64,000 nt of DNA from Sporopachydermia quercuum (taxonomy: Eukaryota > Ascomycota > Sporopachydermiomycetes > Sporopachydermiales > Sporopachydermiaceae), in NCBI GenBank assembly GCA_001599295.1, contig BCGN01000003.1, forward strand, positions 597,148 through 661,147, in the 5' to 3' direction. Each line of letters starts with the position of its first letter. The stretch's first letter is position 1. Below the pieces are notes generated by a model, which was not told the DNA's origin, made no database searches, and saw only the letters and a program-made list of their open reading frames with translations. This document shows, in pieces, positions 1 to 11,108 of the stretch. The position numbers and the translations under genes were made by a program.

Positions 1-134
1 TCCTCGATTGGGAACAAGGAGTTGAATCGTTGTTTTGCTCGTGAATTGATATAGTTCTCTGCGGTTGCTCTAAAGATCATGAGCAGTACAGTGATGACAA
101 TAATGTCTCTGTAGGATATCACGATACATCCCAT
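1..134 (-). CDS. possible 5' end of a membrane protein running off the left edge
   Basis: A reading frame on the minus strand is open from the left edge to about position 205. Its first ATG is at 134-132 and gives about 44 residues before the edge. The predicted start is hydrophobic (residues 3-20 are rich in Ile, Val and Leu, with one Tyr-Arg-Asp break), then turns polar and basic, as in a signal-anchor or signal-peptide N-terminus. I do not recognise the family. The frame is short and AT-rich, so it could be chance. The sequence left of the window would settle it. Confidence 0.2.
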   Translation of the reverse strand, partial: MGCIVISYRDIIVITVLLMIFRATAENYINSRAKQRFNSLFPIE

Positions 135-205
135 GACAATTGGATCAATGATGAATAAGGAAGTGTTTCTGGGAGCTCCATGACAAACAGTGAATTGTAT
201 TTAAT

Positions 206-990
206 GGATTCAAAGTTATTTATTTATTCATCAGACAGTGAATTAATAGTCACATAAATTGGATATTAAGTCCCATCGTGTTTCCGATACTCATTCGTGA
301 ATTCAAGCTTGGTAAATCATAGTTCTCCTACTTACCTAATTCAATCTTTTGAATATCTCATATAAGAAAATATGGCCATTTGTTTTTGAATTCACATAAC
401 TCCAGCTTACGCTGTATTATTAAAGGCATGGTTGACCTTGCATTTCCGTCACTGCTATTCTGCTAAAGCTCTTCTTTCGCTATCTGTACCATTGATCATA
501 CTACAAGTTCAAGTGAGCATCCTGACGATGATGATGATAGTCTTTGATACACAATCTAGTAGAACCAACTACATTTCTGCCTATGCTTCACCTATATAGT
601 ACATACTACACTTCATATCTATTGTAAATTATAATCTATGCATTTATTCAATAGCCAATATTTCAATCTATTGCACTCCTCCCACAGACTATGCCTTACA
701 CCTATGAGAAACCTTCTTTCAATTTAGATTTCTTGTTACCATTTATCATTCTAATCTGAATACCTCGATATCTTTTTTTTTTCCCGTCTATTTTTCTGCT
801 TCTATTTATTACCTTTATTTCACATTCACTGGATCTATATATTCTCCTCTTCTTTCCATGCATTCACTTACAACTTTAATTTCTTCATACATAATTATGC
901 ATATATGTTGCACACATTTGTTACTAACGTTCTTCCGCGTCCAGCTCATTATATCACGTCTCATTCCATAGTATATTACGCGACTTAGGT

Positions 991-1025
<35 letters not shown>

Positions 1026-1347
1026 GGGTTTACTCCCAATACGGCAATTTAGATTACTGAAAATCTCCTCTTTGAGGCTATTATCCTTTCTTAAAATTAA
1101 CTGTTGATCATAGAGTTTGAGAAATGTCAGTGGTCCACAGTTATATTACTAAAGAGTAGACCGAAATAATTGGCTATGTTAAGCGTATCTCTATCATCAT
1201 TAGCTTTCTGATGAGACAATTGATGTTCTGTGATTTGTTCCTTTAGTTATTTCCTGTTGCTTAATGGACTGGTCAACTGTACGTCTTCATCTTAAATGGA
1301 TCAACATTCCATCATCTTCCGATCAGTAGAGATAGAGATAAGTCAGT
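206..1347. other. intergenic region upstream of MSH3
   Basis: No convincing gene. It holds a 33-nt poly-G run (992-1024) and otherwise AT-rich sequence. The immediate MSH3 leader (about 1300-1347) has no obvious TATA box. Confidence 0.6.
992..1024. repeat. poly-G homopolymer, 33 nt
   Basis: Thirty-three consecutive G residues, followed by T and three more G, in an AT-rich intergenic region 320 bp upstream of MSH3. On the minus strand it creates a spurious polyproline reading frame. Such a run can form G-quadruplex structures, is length-unstable, and can also reflect an assembly or sequencing artefact. Confidence 0.9.
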
Positions 1348-4300
1348 ATGGATAAAAAACGCAGTCAAGCAACTATCAATTCGTTTTTTAAACCGGTCGC
1401 TAAGAAGAAAAAGGAATCAATTGCAAAAGAGCCAGATAATCTATTGAACCTCCTAGAGAACAACGAAGTGTCAAATTCAACCAACAGTCATGCCTCCAAT
1501 AGTGAAAGTACAGCCAATACTCATTCTAGAGGGCAGCCAATAGCTCAAGACAGAATGAGCGGGTATAAATACAACAACAAGAAGGATAATAATGAATCAA
1601 ATGGCAACAATTCCTCTCCTAGAAATAATGAACGGCATAAAAAGTTTGTAGATAGACTGTTGTCTTCGGGTGGTGTAGAAGGCTTCAAAAGACGGAAAAT
1701 GGAGAAAAAAGTATTAAGATCAACAGAAGATGATAACGGTGATGAAAATGATATTTCTCTATCAGATCAAGACATTAATGACAATGGGGACGAAAGGGGC
1801 GTGAGATCCAAATCAAAGAAAGACTTAAAGAATAAAAATCTCAAATTGACTCCATTGGAGCAACAAATCAAAGAGTTAAAACTAAAACATAGAGATAAGT
1901 TACTAGCAGTACAGGTCGGATATAAGTTCAAATTCTTTGCAGAGGATGCTGTAAAGGCTGCCAAAGTATTGTCAATNATGCTAATACCTGGGAGACTGAC
2001 AATCGATGAAGATGATGCCAAATATTCGCGATTTGCTTATTGTAGTGTTCCCGATGTAACTATCAACATTCATGTGAAGAGACTGCTAGAACATGGATTT
2101 AAAGTAGGAATCGCGCGCCAAACAGAAACCGCTGCCATAAAATCAGCTGAGGGCTCGAAAAGCAGTTTATTCACTAGAAAAGTCACTGAAGTTTTCACCA
2201 AAGGAACATATATTGGTCAAAATGATGCTAATAGTTTATCACCAACCTATGGTGGTAGCAGCACCAACGGATTTTTATTATGTATTCAAGAGGATCCATT
2301 ATCGGCTGTATCAGCTAATGGTCCTTCTAACAATCATGAGGATAAAGTAGTCATCAGCATTGTTGCTGTTGATCCTGCCACTGGTCAAATCATTTTTGAT
2401 TCATTCAAAGATAACTATCTAAGACAAGAGTTTGATACAAGAATCAATCATATAGAACCTTGCGAAGTTATAATTCTGGGAGATATTTCCAAAAATACTA
2501 AAAGGCTAATTAACAACTTTTCCCATCCTATAAACGGTACTCCAAGAGTTGTAGAAGATGATAGAGTCAAAGAAATAGCTATCAAGGAGCAAATATCTGA
2601 ATTATACGCTGGGAATCAAGCATACCATAAACTGGAACTACCAGTTTCTGTTGAAGGATGTTTAATAGGAATACGAAATTACTTGAAAGAGTTCAAACTT
2701 GATAGTGTATTTGAATTTGTTGAGAATTTCAGCCACTTTCAAGACAGAGCCTTCATTCTTCTTAATTCTAATACTTTACGAGGACTAGAAATATTTTATA
2801 ATACCTCGGATATGAAAGAAAGAGGAAGTCTCTTCTGGCTATTGAACCATACTAGTACTGCATTTGGCGCTCGTTTATTACGTAATTGGCTTGCTAGACC
2901 TTGTACTGATATATCCACCATAGAAGAGCGTTTGAACAGTGTTGATGAAATCAGGTCTTCATTTACTGGCTCATTATTGGAATCAATCAATTCGTTATCG
3001 AAAAAAGCGCCAGATATTGAAAAAGGTCTGTTGAAAATTCATTATCTCCAGTGTACTAGAAAAGAGCTTAGAGATGTGCTTGAGTTCATTCAACTTATTG
3101 GTGTGACTATACTTCAGAGTAGAAAGCGATCAGGCGATACAAAGTCTCTATTCAAATCTAAACTTCTGTCTAAATCTCTTAATGACGTAGCAGGGAACTC
3201 ACAAGAAATCTTACCTATAATCCAAATGATAAAACCAGGAGGAAGCATAGAAAACAATTCAGAACATAGCAATGAGTATTTCACTGAAGAGGGCTTAGAG
3301 AAGTTTCCTGAGATCAATGAAGCCAAACAAAAGATTCAAGCAAATGAACAGGAACTCAGAGACGAACTGGAAGTTATCAGATCAACTCTCAGAAGACCTT
3401 ACTTGGAGTTCAAAACAAGCAGTAAAGAGTCATATTTGATAGAAGTAAAAACGTCTGAGATTGGGAAAATACCGAAGAGCTGGATAAAAATTAATGGTAG
3501 TAAACAGGTGTCGAGATTTCGTTCTCCTAACGTATCTCAGTTGGTCAAACAATTAGAATATGCTAAAGAAATACTGATCCTTGCTAGGGACAAAGCTTTT
3601 AGAGAGTTTCTTACATTAATATCCACTCAGTACCATCATCAAATACGAGTTATAGTTAGTGGTTTGGCTGTATTAGATTCTCTTATGTCTCTAGCTTCTG
3701 TCTCTCTGTTTCCCGGCTATACAAGACCTAAACTGATCCCTAGTACTGATGGTAATACATTACCTGTCGTACGTTTGAAAGATTCTCGAAATCCTTTGCT
3801 GGAACAACTATTGCCTCCTACTTCACTCTACGTTGGCAATGACATTACTCTTGATGAAAAAAGATCTTTGGTAATCACAGGACCTAATATGGGAGGGAAA
3901 TCATCGTTCGCGAAGCAGATAGCTTTATCGGTCGTCTTAGCACAACTTGGCTGTTATATACCTGCAAAAGAAGCAGAAATAGGTATTTTCGATGCAATAT
4001 TTGTTCGTATGGGAGCTGAGGACGATTTGCTTCGTGGTAGAAGTACTTTTTTTGTTGAGTTAAGTGAATGCTCTGAAATCATGCAAAACGCTACAGATAA
4101 ATCATTGGTAGTTTTAGATGAGATAGGAAGAGGAACAGACACCATAAGCGGAGTGGCTATCGCTGAGGCAGTGTTACGTTATTTCACTGAGAAACAGTGC
4201 TTAGTCTTATTCACTACTCATTACCCATTATTGAATGAACTACAGAGAATATATAAATCGATTAATGCAGTCCATATGGCTTATATTGTTGAAAATGAAG

Positions 4301-4581
4301 GAACCGACAATGAAAGGGTGACATTTCTCTATAGAGTCGCACAAGGACCTGGGGGAAAATCGTATGGTATTAATGTTGGACGTGTTGCTGGGTTACCAAT
4401 GGACGTTTTAAAACAAGCACAGAACAAAGCAAATGAACGAGAGATGAAGTTAGCTTTGATCGGTGGAAAAGGGAAAGGAGATTTTGTTGATCAAGGATTC
4501 AGTGATGTTTCTATGGTTAGAAATATTTTGAAAGGGAAGAAAGATTTGATAGAAGTTTTGTATTATCAGTATTTGGAGTAG
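1348..4581 (+). CDS. MSH3: DNA mismatch repair protein Msh3 (MutS homologue)
   Basis: Msh3 pairs with Msh2 to form MutS-beta, which binds insertion-deletion loops in the nucleus and starts mismatch repair. The 1077-residue product starts with a textbook PCNA-interacting box (Q7, I10, F13, F14) next to a lysine-rich NLS, then a long low-complexity linker. The MutS mismatch-binding domain begins near residue 168 with the Msh3-type TPLEQQ segment and KFFAEDA. The C-terminal ABC ATPase shows Walker [10 protein letters not shown] (845-853), Walker B LVVLDE (920-925) and the following GRGTDT signature. S. cerevisiae Msh3 is 1018 residues; the extra length lies mainly in the N-terminal linker. One N at 1977 leaves residue 210 undefined. 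It converges on the kinase gene that ends at 5139. The N-terminal PIP box and the opening of the MutS I domain distinguish it from Msh2 and Msh6. Confidence 0.96.
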   Translation: MDKKRSQATINSFFKPVAKKKKESIAKEPDNLLNLLENNEVSNSTNSHASNSESTANTHSRGQPIAQDRMSGYKYNNKKDNNESNGNNSSPRNNERHKKFVDRLLSSGGVEGFKRRKMEKKVLRSTEDDNGDENDISLSDQDINDNGDERGVRSKSKKDLKNKNLKLTPLEQQIKELKLKHRDKLLAVQVGYKFKFFAEDAVKAAKVLSXMLIPGRLTIDEDDAKYSRFAYCSVPDVTINIHVKRLLEHGFKVGIARQTETAAIKSAEGSKSSLFTRKVTEVFTKGTYIGQNDANSLSPTYGGSSTNGFLLCIQEDPLSAVSANGPSNNHEDKVVISIVAVDPATGQIIFDSFKDNYLRQEFDTRINHIEPCEVIILGDISKNTKRLINNFSHPINGTPRVVEDDRVKEIAIKEQISELYAGNQAYHKLELPVSVEGCLIGIRNYLKEFKLDSVFEFVENFSHFQDRAFILLNSNTLRGLEIFYNTSDMKERGSLFWLLNHTSTAFGARLLRNWLARPCTDISTIEERLNSVDEIRSSFTGSLLESINSLSKKAPDIEKGLLKIHYLQCTRKELRDVLEFIQLIGVTILQSRKRSGDTKSLFKSKLLSKSLNDVAGNSQEILPIIQMIKPGGSIENNSEHSNEYFTEEGLEKFPEINEAKQKIQANEQELRDELEVIRSTLRRPYLEFKTSSKESYLIEVKTSEIGKIPKSWIKINGSKQVSRFRSPNVSQLVKQLEYAKEILILARDKAFREFLTLISTQYHHQIRVIVSGLAVLDSLMSLASVSLFPGYTRPKLIPSTDGNTLPVVRLKDSRNPLLEQLLPPTSLYVGNDITLDEKRSLVITGPNMGGKSSFAKQIALSVVLAQLGCYIPAKEAEIGIFDAIFVRMGAEDDLLRGRSTFFVELSECSEIMQNATDKSLVVLDEIGRGTDTISGVAIAEAVLRYFTEKQCLVLFTTHYPLLNELQRIYKSINAVHMAYIVENEGTDNERVTFLYRVAQGPGGKSYGINVGRVAGLPMDVLKQAQNKANEREMKLALIGGKGKGDFVDQGFSDVSMVRNILKGKKDLIEVLYYQYLE

Positions 4582-5138
4582 GAGTTTGGTTGGTAATGAT
4601 ATGATTGGATATACTAGTTCTAAGATTAGTATTAGTGTGAAAAGCTTTTGCAAACTTTTTAGAGAAAGAGTTAATTATCAACGAAACGTTCACTTGTATA
4701 TATAATTTGTTACTACTACATAAACAGGTCCTTAATTTCATATATTGCTATTATAATACAAGTATAATAAGAATCTTTAGTGTATGATTCAGAATTCTAT
4801 CTTTCGCTATTTAAAATATCCGCTACTTATACTACATTGTTCGGCAGGAATTTCGTAGATTTGAAAAAAAAATAGTCCTTTAACTACTATCTATTCCTTC
4901 CAGGTACTTTGGCTCACTACACCGCTTTTACATGCTTGTCAAGAACGATATCAGCTTTCTTCTTCTTTGCATGATAACCATATAATATACGGAATGGGAA
5001 TCATCACCACCATCATACATTGGACGCTACTACTAACAATCTCCCACCTACCGGGCAAGTATTCATTACACCAACTTGCTACCATCGTTCAGCCATGAAC
5101 AATCAAATAGTAATAATTTGGTTTGATATTTATTCAAT
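4582..5138. other. convergent intergenic spacer MSH3 / FPK1-like
   Basis: The 3' flanks of two converging genes. AT-rich, with an A9 run near 4864. I see no gene or RNA here. Confidence 0.6.
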
Positions 5139-7751
5139 CTACCGAAAAGCCTTAGACGAAAATCCTAAATGTGACGATCCACTTTTACTTCTTATTCTTG
5201 TTTTATCCTTAGGATTGACAGTGTAAGCAACTGAACCATAGGACTCATTGCTTGAATAGTACTCTTCCTCATCTCTAGAGATACCATCATGATGTAAAGT
5301 CATTGAACTAAACTGCTCAAAAGGATCAGGGTCGTCAGTTGAAGGTCTAGAGCTGGAATTCGTATCAGTAGTTCCATCTTGCTCTTTTAGCTTGATAGAT
5401 ATGCTTTCGGCATCAACAGAAGCAGAATCCTTTAACTGTGGTGGTGCATGTCCTGATGACGATAAAACAGGTACCATTGGTGCCGGTTGATTTCTTAATA
5501 ATGCCCATTGTGTATTTTTGAAGAAAGGATGAGCTTTCACGTCAGAAGCACCAGCTCGAGAACCAAGCCTTTTGTTTTCATCTTTGATCAATAACTTTCG
5601 TATCAATGACTTGCAATTTGAAGAAACCGTTGGATGGTCAGGAAATGTAACATCATGTTTCAATATGTTTGAAAATGTTTGATTACGCGTTTTGCCTTTA
5701 AAAGGTGTAGTACTAAATAGCATCTCATATATAAGAATACCTAATGTCCACCAATCAACCGCTGAAGTATGACCTTTACCTCTAATGACTTCAGGAGCAA
5801 TATATTCTTCAGTACCAACAAAGGAATTAGTACGGAAATCTCCAATGCAACCTTTGGTATCAATAGCCGGAATTTGATGGGAACTTGACGATGAGCTTTT
5901 AGAGTTAGCGGGTAGAACAATCGATGGCACGCCATTAGTAGTTGACTGCTTAGATAAATCAAAATCACTTAACATAATATGACCCGATTGATGTAACAAG
6001 ATATTCTCTGGTTTCAAATCTCTGTAAATATAACCCATGAGATGTAAATATTCTAGTGCGAGAATCACCTCTGCAGCATAAAACCTGGCATGTTCCTCTG
6101 GTATGCATTTACTAGCTCTAGTTTGTAAGGCACGGAAGAATTCACCTCCCATGCAATACTCCATACAGAAATAGAGATAATGCTCCGACTGAAAAGAATG
6201 GTAAAGGGTGACAATGAAGGGATGATTTGACGTTGCTAAGATCTCTTGTTCAGCTAGTGCTCTTTTTATTTTATTTCTCTCAATCATTTCCTTCTTTGAA
6301 AGAATCTTCATTGCATACAGTCTGTTAGTTTTTTTTTCTCTTACTAGGTATACTTTACCTACATCTCCTCTGCCAAGTAGTTTGATTTTTTCAAAAGAGG
6401 AAGGTCCAACTTCAACATCTGATACCTTGATACTATTGGAGGAGTAAGTCCTATTGAATGATTTCTGTCTGGGACGTGAGGGAGATTTGGCATTTGCTGA
6501 TAGACCTGTGATTATTTGATTCGCAGGTCGGCGAGAAGCATGGACTGATAATGATGTTTCTATACCTCTAGATGGGTCTGTAGTTACTTGCGGAATTGAT
6601 AGAGGTAGGTTTTTACCCGATGTATTGTTGCTTATGATGTTAAATGAGTTGGATGACGACGAAGAATACTTATTCTCGATTGGCGACTGTTCTAGTTCTT
6701 TCGCAGCTTCTGTTATAGTTTCTGAAATGTTGAGTTTATTGACTTGATCAGTAGTAGTTTCATGATATTGTTGTTGTTGCTGCGATAGGTTTTTCAAGTC
6801 CAGAGGCGCTGAGGCTATTCGCCTTAGGTTTTTTTCTGACTTACTACTAGGTTTATTCAGATATGTTGAAGAAACGTTATCACCATTCCTATTAGCAAGT
6901 TCATTTCCACTGTCCTTTCCAGAACTACTGGACTCAGCTGATAGTGCTGGTTCAGCTAGATTTTCCAAAATGATAGAACTATTAAGATTGCTACTAGATA
7001 ATGTGAATTGGTCACTGTTAATATTGGGTGATCTTGAACTGTTTGATGCTGGCGATGGTGATGCTTTTAATCCTTGAGGTGTAGCCTTTTGGTTTTGGCA
7101 GGAAGAATTTCCTAAAGACAATGATGCGTCAGCAGTTGTACTATCGACAAGGGATGTCTTAGAAGGATGGTTTGATCTCAATGATAACAAGTTGAACGAA
7201 TTTCCACCATGAACTTGTTGCGGTGCAGCTATAGATGATGGATCAGAAGCATGAGGAGGTAAACCCTGATGAGCAAAATAGGGATTTGATTCAGCGACTG
7301 TTGAACCTTCTGATGAGCCAGCAGATCCTGTTTTCCCAGTTCTTGAGATATGGCGGGTATTGCTAGGATGTACTGGACTTGATGGTGATCTAAGTCTGAA
7401 TATTGACTTCTTTAACGTATTCCCCATGGTGGGTTCTGATGTTTGTTGAGATAATTCATCAGTAGCTGAAAGCGCTAGTGGATCATTTGCTTGTTGAGAC
7501 AAAATATTGGGTGATGAGGATATTGTATTTGAATTTGATTCCATTGGTGATGAATGGTTTGACCCATCAGCTCCAGTTAATGACTCTAGATTTGAAGGGT
7601 CCAGACCAGGGTTCATAGTTGGATTGTTGTACTGGGCTGGTTCATTGCCGTTTGATTCTGACGAGCCAGTTGATGAGAATTTGAACATATGCTTTAGTTT
7701 AGAGAGCCCTTTTGAAGGCGTTGGTGTCACAGGTGCACTAGACATAGCCAT
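5139..7751 (-). CDS. FPK1: AGC-family flippase kinase, Fpk1/Kin82 (NRC-2) type
   Basis: Serine/threonine kinase of the fungal NRC-2/phototropin-like group. In yeast, Fpk1 and Kin82 phosphorylate the aminophospholipid flippases Dnf1/Dnf2 and so control membrane asymmetry. The first ATG in frame is at 7751; the frame extends upstream only through a non-ATG codon. That gives 870 residues, with a second ATG two codons on. The first 450 residues are Ser/Asn/Gln-rich and disordered, with many SP/TP sites. The kinase domain spans about 453-744: Gly loop GRGDVG, catalytic lysine in YAMKIL (about 482), YRDLKPEN loop (D about 578), DFDLSK in place of DFG as in this subfamily, and T-loop [13 protein letters not shown]. 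An insertion rich in Ser separates DFD from the T-loop. I see one gene of this type here; Fpk1 versus Kin82 cannot be told apart. Confidence 0.92.
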   Translation of the reverse strand: MAMSSAPVTPTPSKGLSKLKHMFKFSSTGSSESNGNEPAQYNNPTMNPGLDPSNLESLTGADGSNHSSPMESNSNTISSSPNILSQQANDPLALSATDELSQQTSEPTMGNTLKKSIFRLRSPSSPVHPSNTRHISRTGKTGSAGSSEGSTVAESNPYFAHQGLPPHASDPSSIAAPQQVHGGNSFNLLSLRSNHPSKTSLVDSTTADASLSLGNSSCQNQKATPQGLKASPSPASNSSRSPNINSDQFTLSSSNLNSSIILENLAEPALSAESSSSGKDSGNELANRNGDNVSSTYLNKPSSKSEKNLRRIASAPLDLKNLSQQQQQYHETTTDQVNKLNISETITEAAKELEQSPIENKYSSSSSNSFNIISNNTSGKNLPLSIPQVTTDPSRGIETSLSVHASRRPANQIITGLSANAKSPSRPRQKSFNRTYSSNSIKVSDVEVGPSSFEKIKLLGRGDVGKVYLVREKKTNRLYAMKILSKKEMIERNKIKRALAEQEILATSNHPFIVTLYHSFQSEHYLYFCMEYCMGGEFFRALQTRASKCIPEEHARFYAAEVILALEYLHLMGYIYRDLKPENILLHQSGHIMLSDFDLSKQSTTNGVPSIVLPANSKSSSSSSHQIPAIDTKGCIGDFRTNSFVGTEEYIAPEVIRGKGHTSAVDWWTLGILIYEMLFSTTPFKGKTRNQTFSNILKHDVTFPDHPTVSSNCKSLIRKLLIKDENKRLGSRAGASDVKAHPFFKNTQWALLRNQPAPMVPVLSSSGHAPPQLKDSASVDAESISIKLKEQDGTTDTNSSSRPSTDDPDPFEQFSSMTLHHDGISRDEEEYYSSNESYGSVAYTVNPKDKTRIRSKSGSSHLGFSSKAFR

Positions 7752-10244
7752 ACTGCTGTCTTCAGCGATATCAATTCTAATACAAGTCCAATTTAAGTCA
7801 ATGTGTTTGTTTGCCTTGTTATAGAATATCAAATCGGCAGGCCAGTCCCGATTAATCAAACCAAACTAACGAATGAATCACTCACAACAAATATTATATA
7901 GAGCTAATGAATATTTATCAAACCTTTCTTTGCTAAATACCCAATCATCAATTTTTCCTACCAGTTCTCTTCCAGAGATATATTAAAATATTAATAATGC
8001 ATTCCTTGATTCATTCACCATACAATTATCTCTAGAGCCTTCTAGGAAAAGATATTCAAACGCTCTCTCTCGCTAATTGTGGAAACAACAAGTACGGCAA
8101 TGAATGTTCGATCTGTTCTATAGATAGTTTACAGGCTATAAACTGATCTTTTGACCTAGAACAACGCACGTTTGGTCTTTTAACTAATAATAATCTTGAC
8201 GATCTTGTACTATACTAAACTATTATCCACAATGTAAACAGTCAAGCAGAAAGAATAAAGTGTTAATCAAAATGTACGCTGATTGCTTTAATTGATAGTG
8301 GGACACAGCCCTTCCTGGTTTCAGNAACACAAACTGAATGATTGTACTGTATGGAAATGGTGTAAAAAGGTTTAATTAGTGCCATTCATTGGTTTTGGAA
8401 TTGTGGGCATAAGAAGGTTAGAGTTGAATGGACATGACATGCAGTAGCTTGCGTCAAGAAGCGTTTGTAGGGTTGCTTAGTAAGGTGGGGGCAGACGGAA
8501 AATCGTTATTGTTTGGTGTTGGTGTACAGCATTATAGTAGAAAATGCAATGTTCCTTGGAGAATATGATGTAGTTTTGTAGTTACGGATTTGTTGTAGTT
8601 GAGGCAGTTTGGTGGTAGGAATGTTGGGATAGCATGAGCTTAATGGAAAGTATGCCAGCTAATGAAAGAGCAATTATCAATCTGGTGAGTGATTATTGAT
8701 AACGTAATCAAAAGCTTAGAACTAAAGATCACAGAGTAAATGAATAATAAATGGCCGATTATCAGGAAAATAAGGAAAAACATAAGCATTATACGCATAA
8801 TTAATGATTCTGTTAAGATATTTGTTTGTATTGATTGGTTACACAACTACACATGTTTTGAGTAGATAAAACTAATGGAGGGTCAAACGGAGATTGTTCG
8901 TAAATGACACGGTTTATTGGTATGATCAAACAATNCAGACAATTTAGGCACCAAGACAGTTACGTTATATACAAGAATCAAGGAAAATGAGGTCTTGTTG
9001 CAAATATCTTTGGCAAATTTTGAACGGAGTACCAATTAGTGAAGCCAGAAAATCAAAGGTAGAGTGTTCCATCATCAAAGACACAATATGCTTTATCGTC
9101 ACTTATTAAATATCAGGGGATTGACAGATAACAAATGGTTTTAATCATTTGGAAACACATTATCTATAACCTCAGAAATCGCGGTTTTCAACTATTGCGA
9201 AAGCCATTTAAAAAAGTTATCACCCAAACAAACTACCAGATAAACGAGTTGTCGATTGACATAGTATATCGGGAAGTGCATTGAAGTGTACTGTAATGAC
9301 ATGTTAGTACTTTGTTATGGTTAACTGCTGGATGAGATAACAGGTGTACAAAAAATATTCAACGTGATTCTTNTCAGGGCTTCTTAGAGGATTAGGGTAT
9401 GAATCATTTGTTTGACATCAACCCGAAATATTTATTCATCATAAAGACAGTGGTCGTTGAGTACTTTTGATATAGTGACAATCAAACTCACTTACCATAA
9501 GGTAACTAACTACAAGCTAAGTTAGCAGGAGACAGAAAGTTCTGCATTAAAGCAGACATTTACAACAGATTAAAATTAAAACAGAAAAACATGCTTAATC
9601 AAGCAAGTAAGCCAGAACTGTAACAATATTCATATCATTGCTGATCATTAGGAAGAAAACAACGATAGAGAAAGAAGAAAAATGTGTAAAACTGAGGAGT
9701 TGAGAAAATCGAAAAATTTTCGTAACACAGGACAATCTGACATTAATGTCAGAAATCATATTCTAGGTAGGACATAGGTTGAGATAATTAATAGAATGAA
9801 TATCTGTTGAAGAAGTCCATATAAGTTAAGCCATGTACCACTTTTTACTATCCCATTTACATTTCTGTAATCCTGTAATGAATTACTGACAAATTTTCCC
9901 ATTTTTCCAGTAAATCTTCATTTTCAATTCATAATACCTTACCAGTATGATGATAGTTCATTCTTTTCTGCTATCTTACCATGTCGTATCTAGAGTATCA
10001 TCATATATGTCCCTTTCTCTTTGCTGTCATGACATACATGCATGAATCTGCATAATTAATGCTTTAATTACATGTCAGGTCGCGCCATAGCAGAAATAAA
10101 TTTTCATTTCTTATATCAGTAACATCCTCTATTCTATATATTATCTACATTTATTACCAATTATTTATTTTTTCTATACTATCTTACCAAAGATTCAAAC
10201 AAGCACTTTGTGCATTCATCATCAATGCTTCTTTTTTCTCGAAA
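7752..10244. other. 2.5-kb divergent intergenic region FPK1-like / TRM112
   Basis: Both flanking genes point away from it. It is AT-rich with scattered Ns (8325, 8934, 9373). Short open frames (for example near 8640-8846 on the minus strand) are hydrophobic AT-rich chance frames. I found no tRNA, no splice-site pairing and no recognised protein. Confidence 0.55.
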
Positions 10245-10248
10245 ATGA
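10225..10248 (+). promoter_or_regulatory. seven-codon upstream ORF overlapping the TRM112 start
   Basis: An ATG at 10225 opens a seven-codon frame whose TGA stop (10246-10248) overlaps the TRM112 ATG (10245-10247), giving an ATGA junction. If the transcript starts upstream of 10225, ribosomes must leaky-scan past it or reinitiate at the overlap. The transcription start is not known from sequence, so it may lie inside or outside the mRNA. Confidence 0.4.
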
Positions 10249-10871
10249 AGTTTCTTACTACAAATTTCGTTCAATGCGCTGTTAAATCCTGCGCTGCCTC
10301 AGGAAAGGCATTCCCTCTTCATTATGANATAACTGACTTGGCTCAAACAGAATTCGAGTATAATGAAGAATTCCTACTGAATATTTTGCCACGTCTGGAC
10401 TGGAACGGTGTTCTTTCTGTTGCTAAAGATTTGGGAAATACTTCTTTACCANCTGTGAAACCTGAGTCTATTGAAGTGGAGACTGAGGATGGGCAGAAGC
10501 TCCTACATGATTTGCATACATTACTAATAGAGGTAAGTTGGAATAGTCAATTTGATAGTTGATTAAAGAAAAAGAAGCAGTATTATAGTTTTCTACATAT
10601 TATAATTTGTTGCTTTGAAAATATCGCTATTGAACCGATTATCGTGAAGATGGTGTTAAAGATGAGCGTCTCATCACATTCTCTATCTCATAGAGACCTA
10701 ACCGATTCACTAAACAGCAGAAGCTAATTATGTTCTTGAGCACGGAATACTAACCTAATACTTCTATAGACGCAACTCATCGATGGAACAATGACATGTA
10801 GCAACTGCAATCATATTTATCACATTAAGAACTCAATTCCCAATTTCCTATTACCACCTCATCTTGCTTGA
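10245..10871 (+). CDS. TRM112: Trm112, activator subunit of methyltransferases (spliced)
   Basis: Small zinc-binding protein that stabilises and activates Trm9, Trm11, Mtq2 and Bud23, methyltransferases acting on tRNA, release factor eRF1 and 18S rRNA. Exon 1 is 10245-10532 and ends on a complete Glu codon. The intron is 10533-10769 (GTAAGT donor, TACTAAC branch point at 10748-10754, TAG acceptor). Exon 2 is 10770-10871, ending in TGA. The joined product is 129 residues; S. cerevisiae Trm112 has 135. The four zinc ligands fall where expected: C11 and C16 in exon 1, C106 and C109 (TCSNC) in exon 2. The C-terminus FLLPPHL is the family signature. Without splicing the protein would lose the second Cys pair. 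Two Ns (10328, 10452) leave two residues open. It converges with the CLC gene. Confidence 0.95.
10533..10769 (+). other. intron of TRM112
   Basis: 237-nt phase-0 intron. The donor is GTAAGT, TACTAAC lies at 10748-10754, and the acceptor TAG ends at 10769, 15 nt after the branch motif. Confidence 0.93.
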
Positions 10872-11108
10872 AGCAAAGATTCATCAAAATCAATTCAACT
10901 CATCTCAACAGATCACCATGCAAACTAAAATACAGTTCAACATTTTTAGACCTTCAACTCGCCTTATACACTTGTGAATCCTATTTTCATAAGACTATGT
11001 TCTTACATCGTAGCTACTTTTAATTATGTATATTTTATTGTCCCTTAAGATCGTCATACTATTTCACAGTAACTTTCCAAATGCCCTATCACCTCGCTGT
11101 TTTATATT

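Noticed and set aside
815-1039. Minus-strand frame with a polyproline N-terminus
   Set aside because: It is produced by the poly-G tract; the rest is AT-rich and matches nothing.
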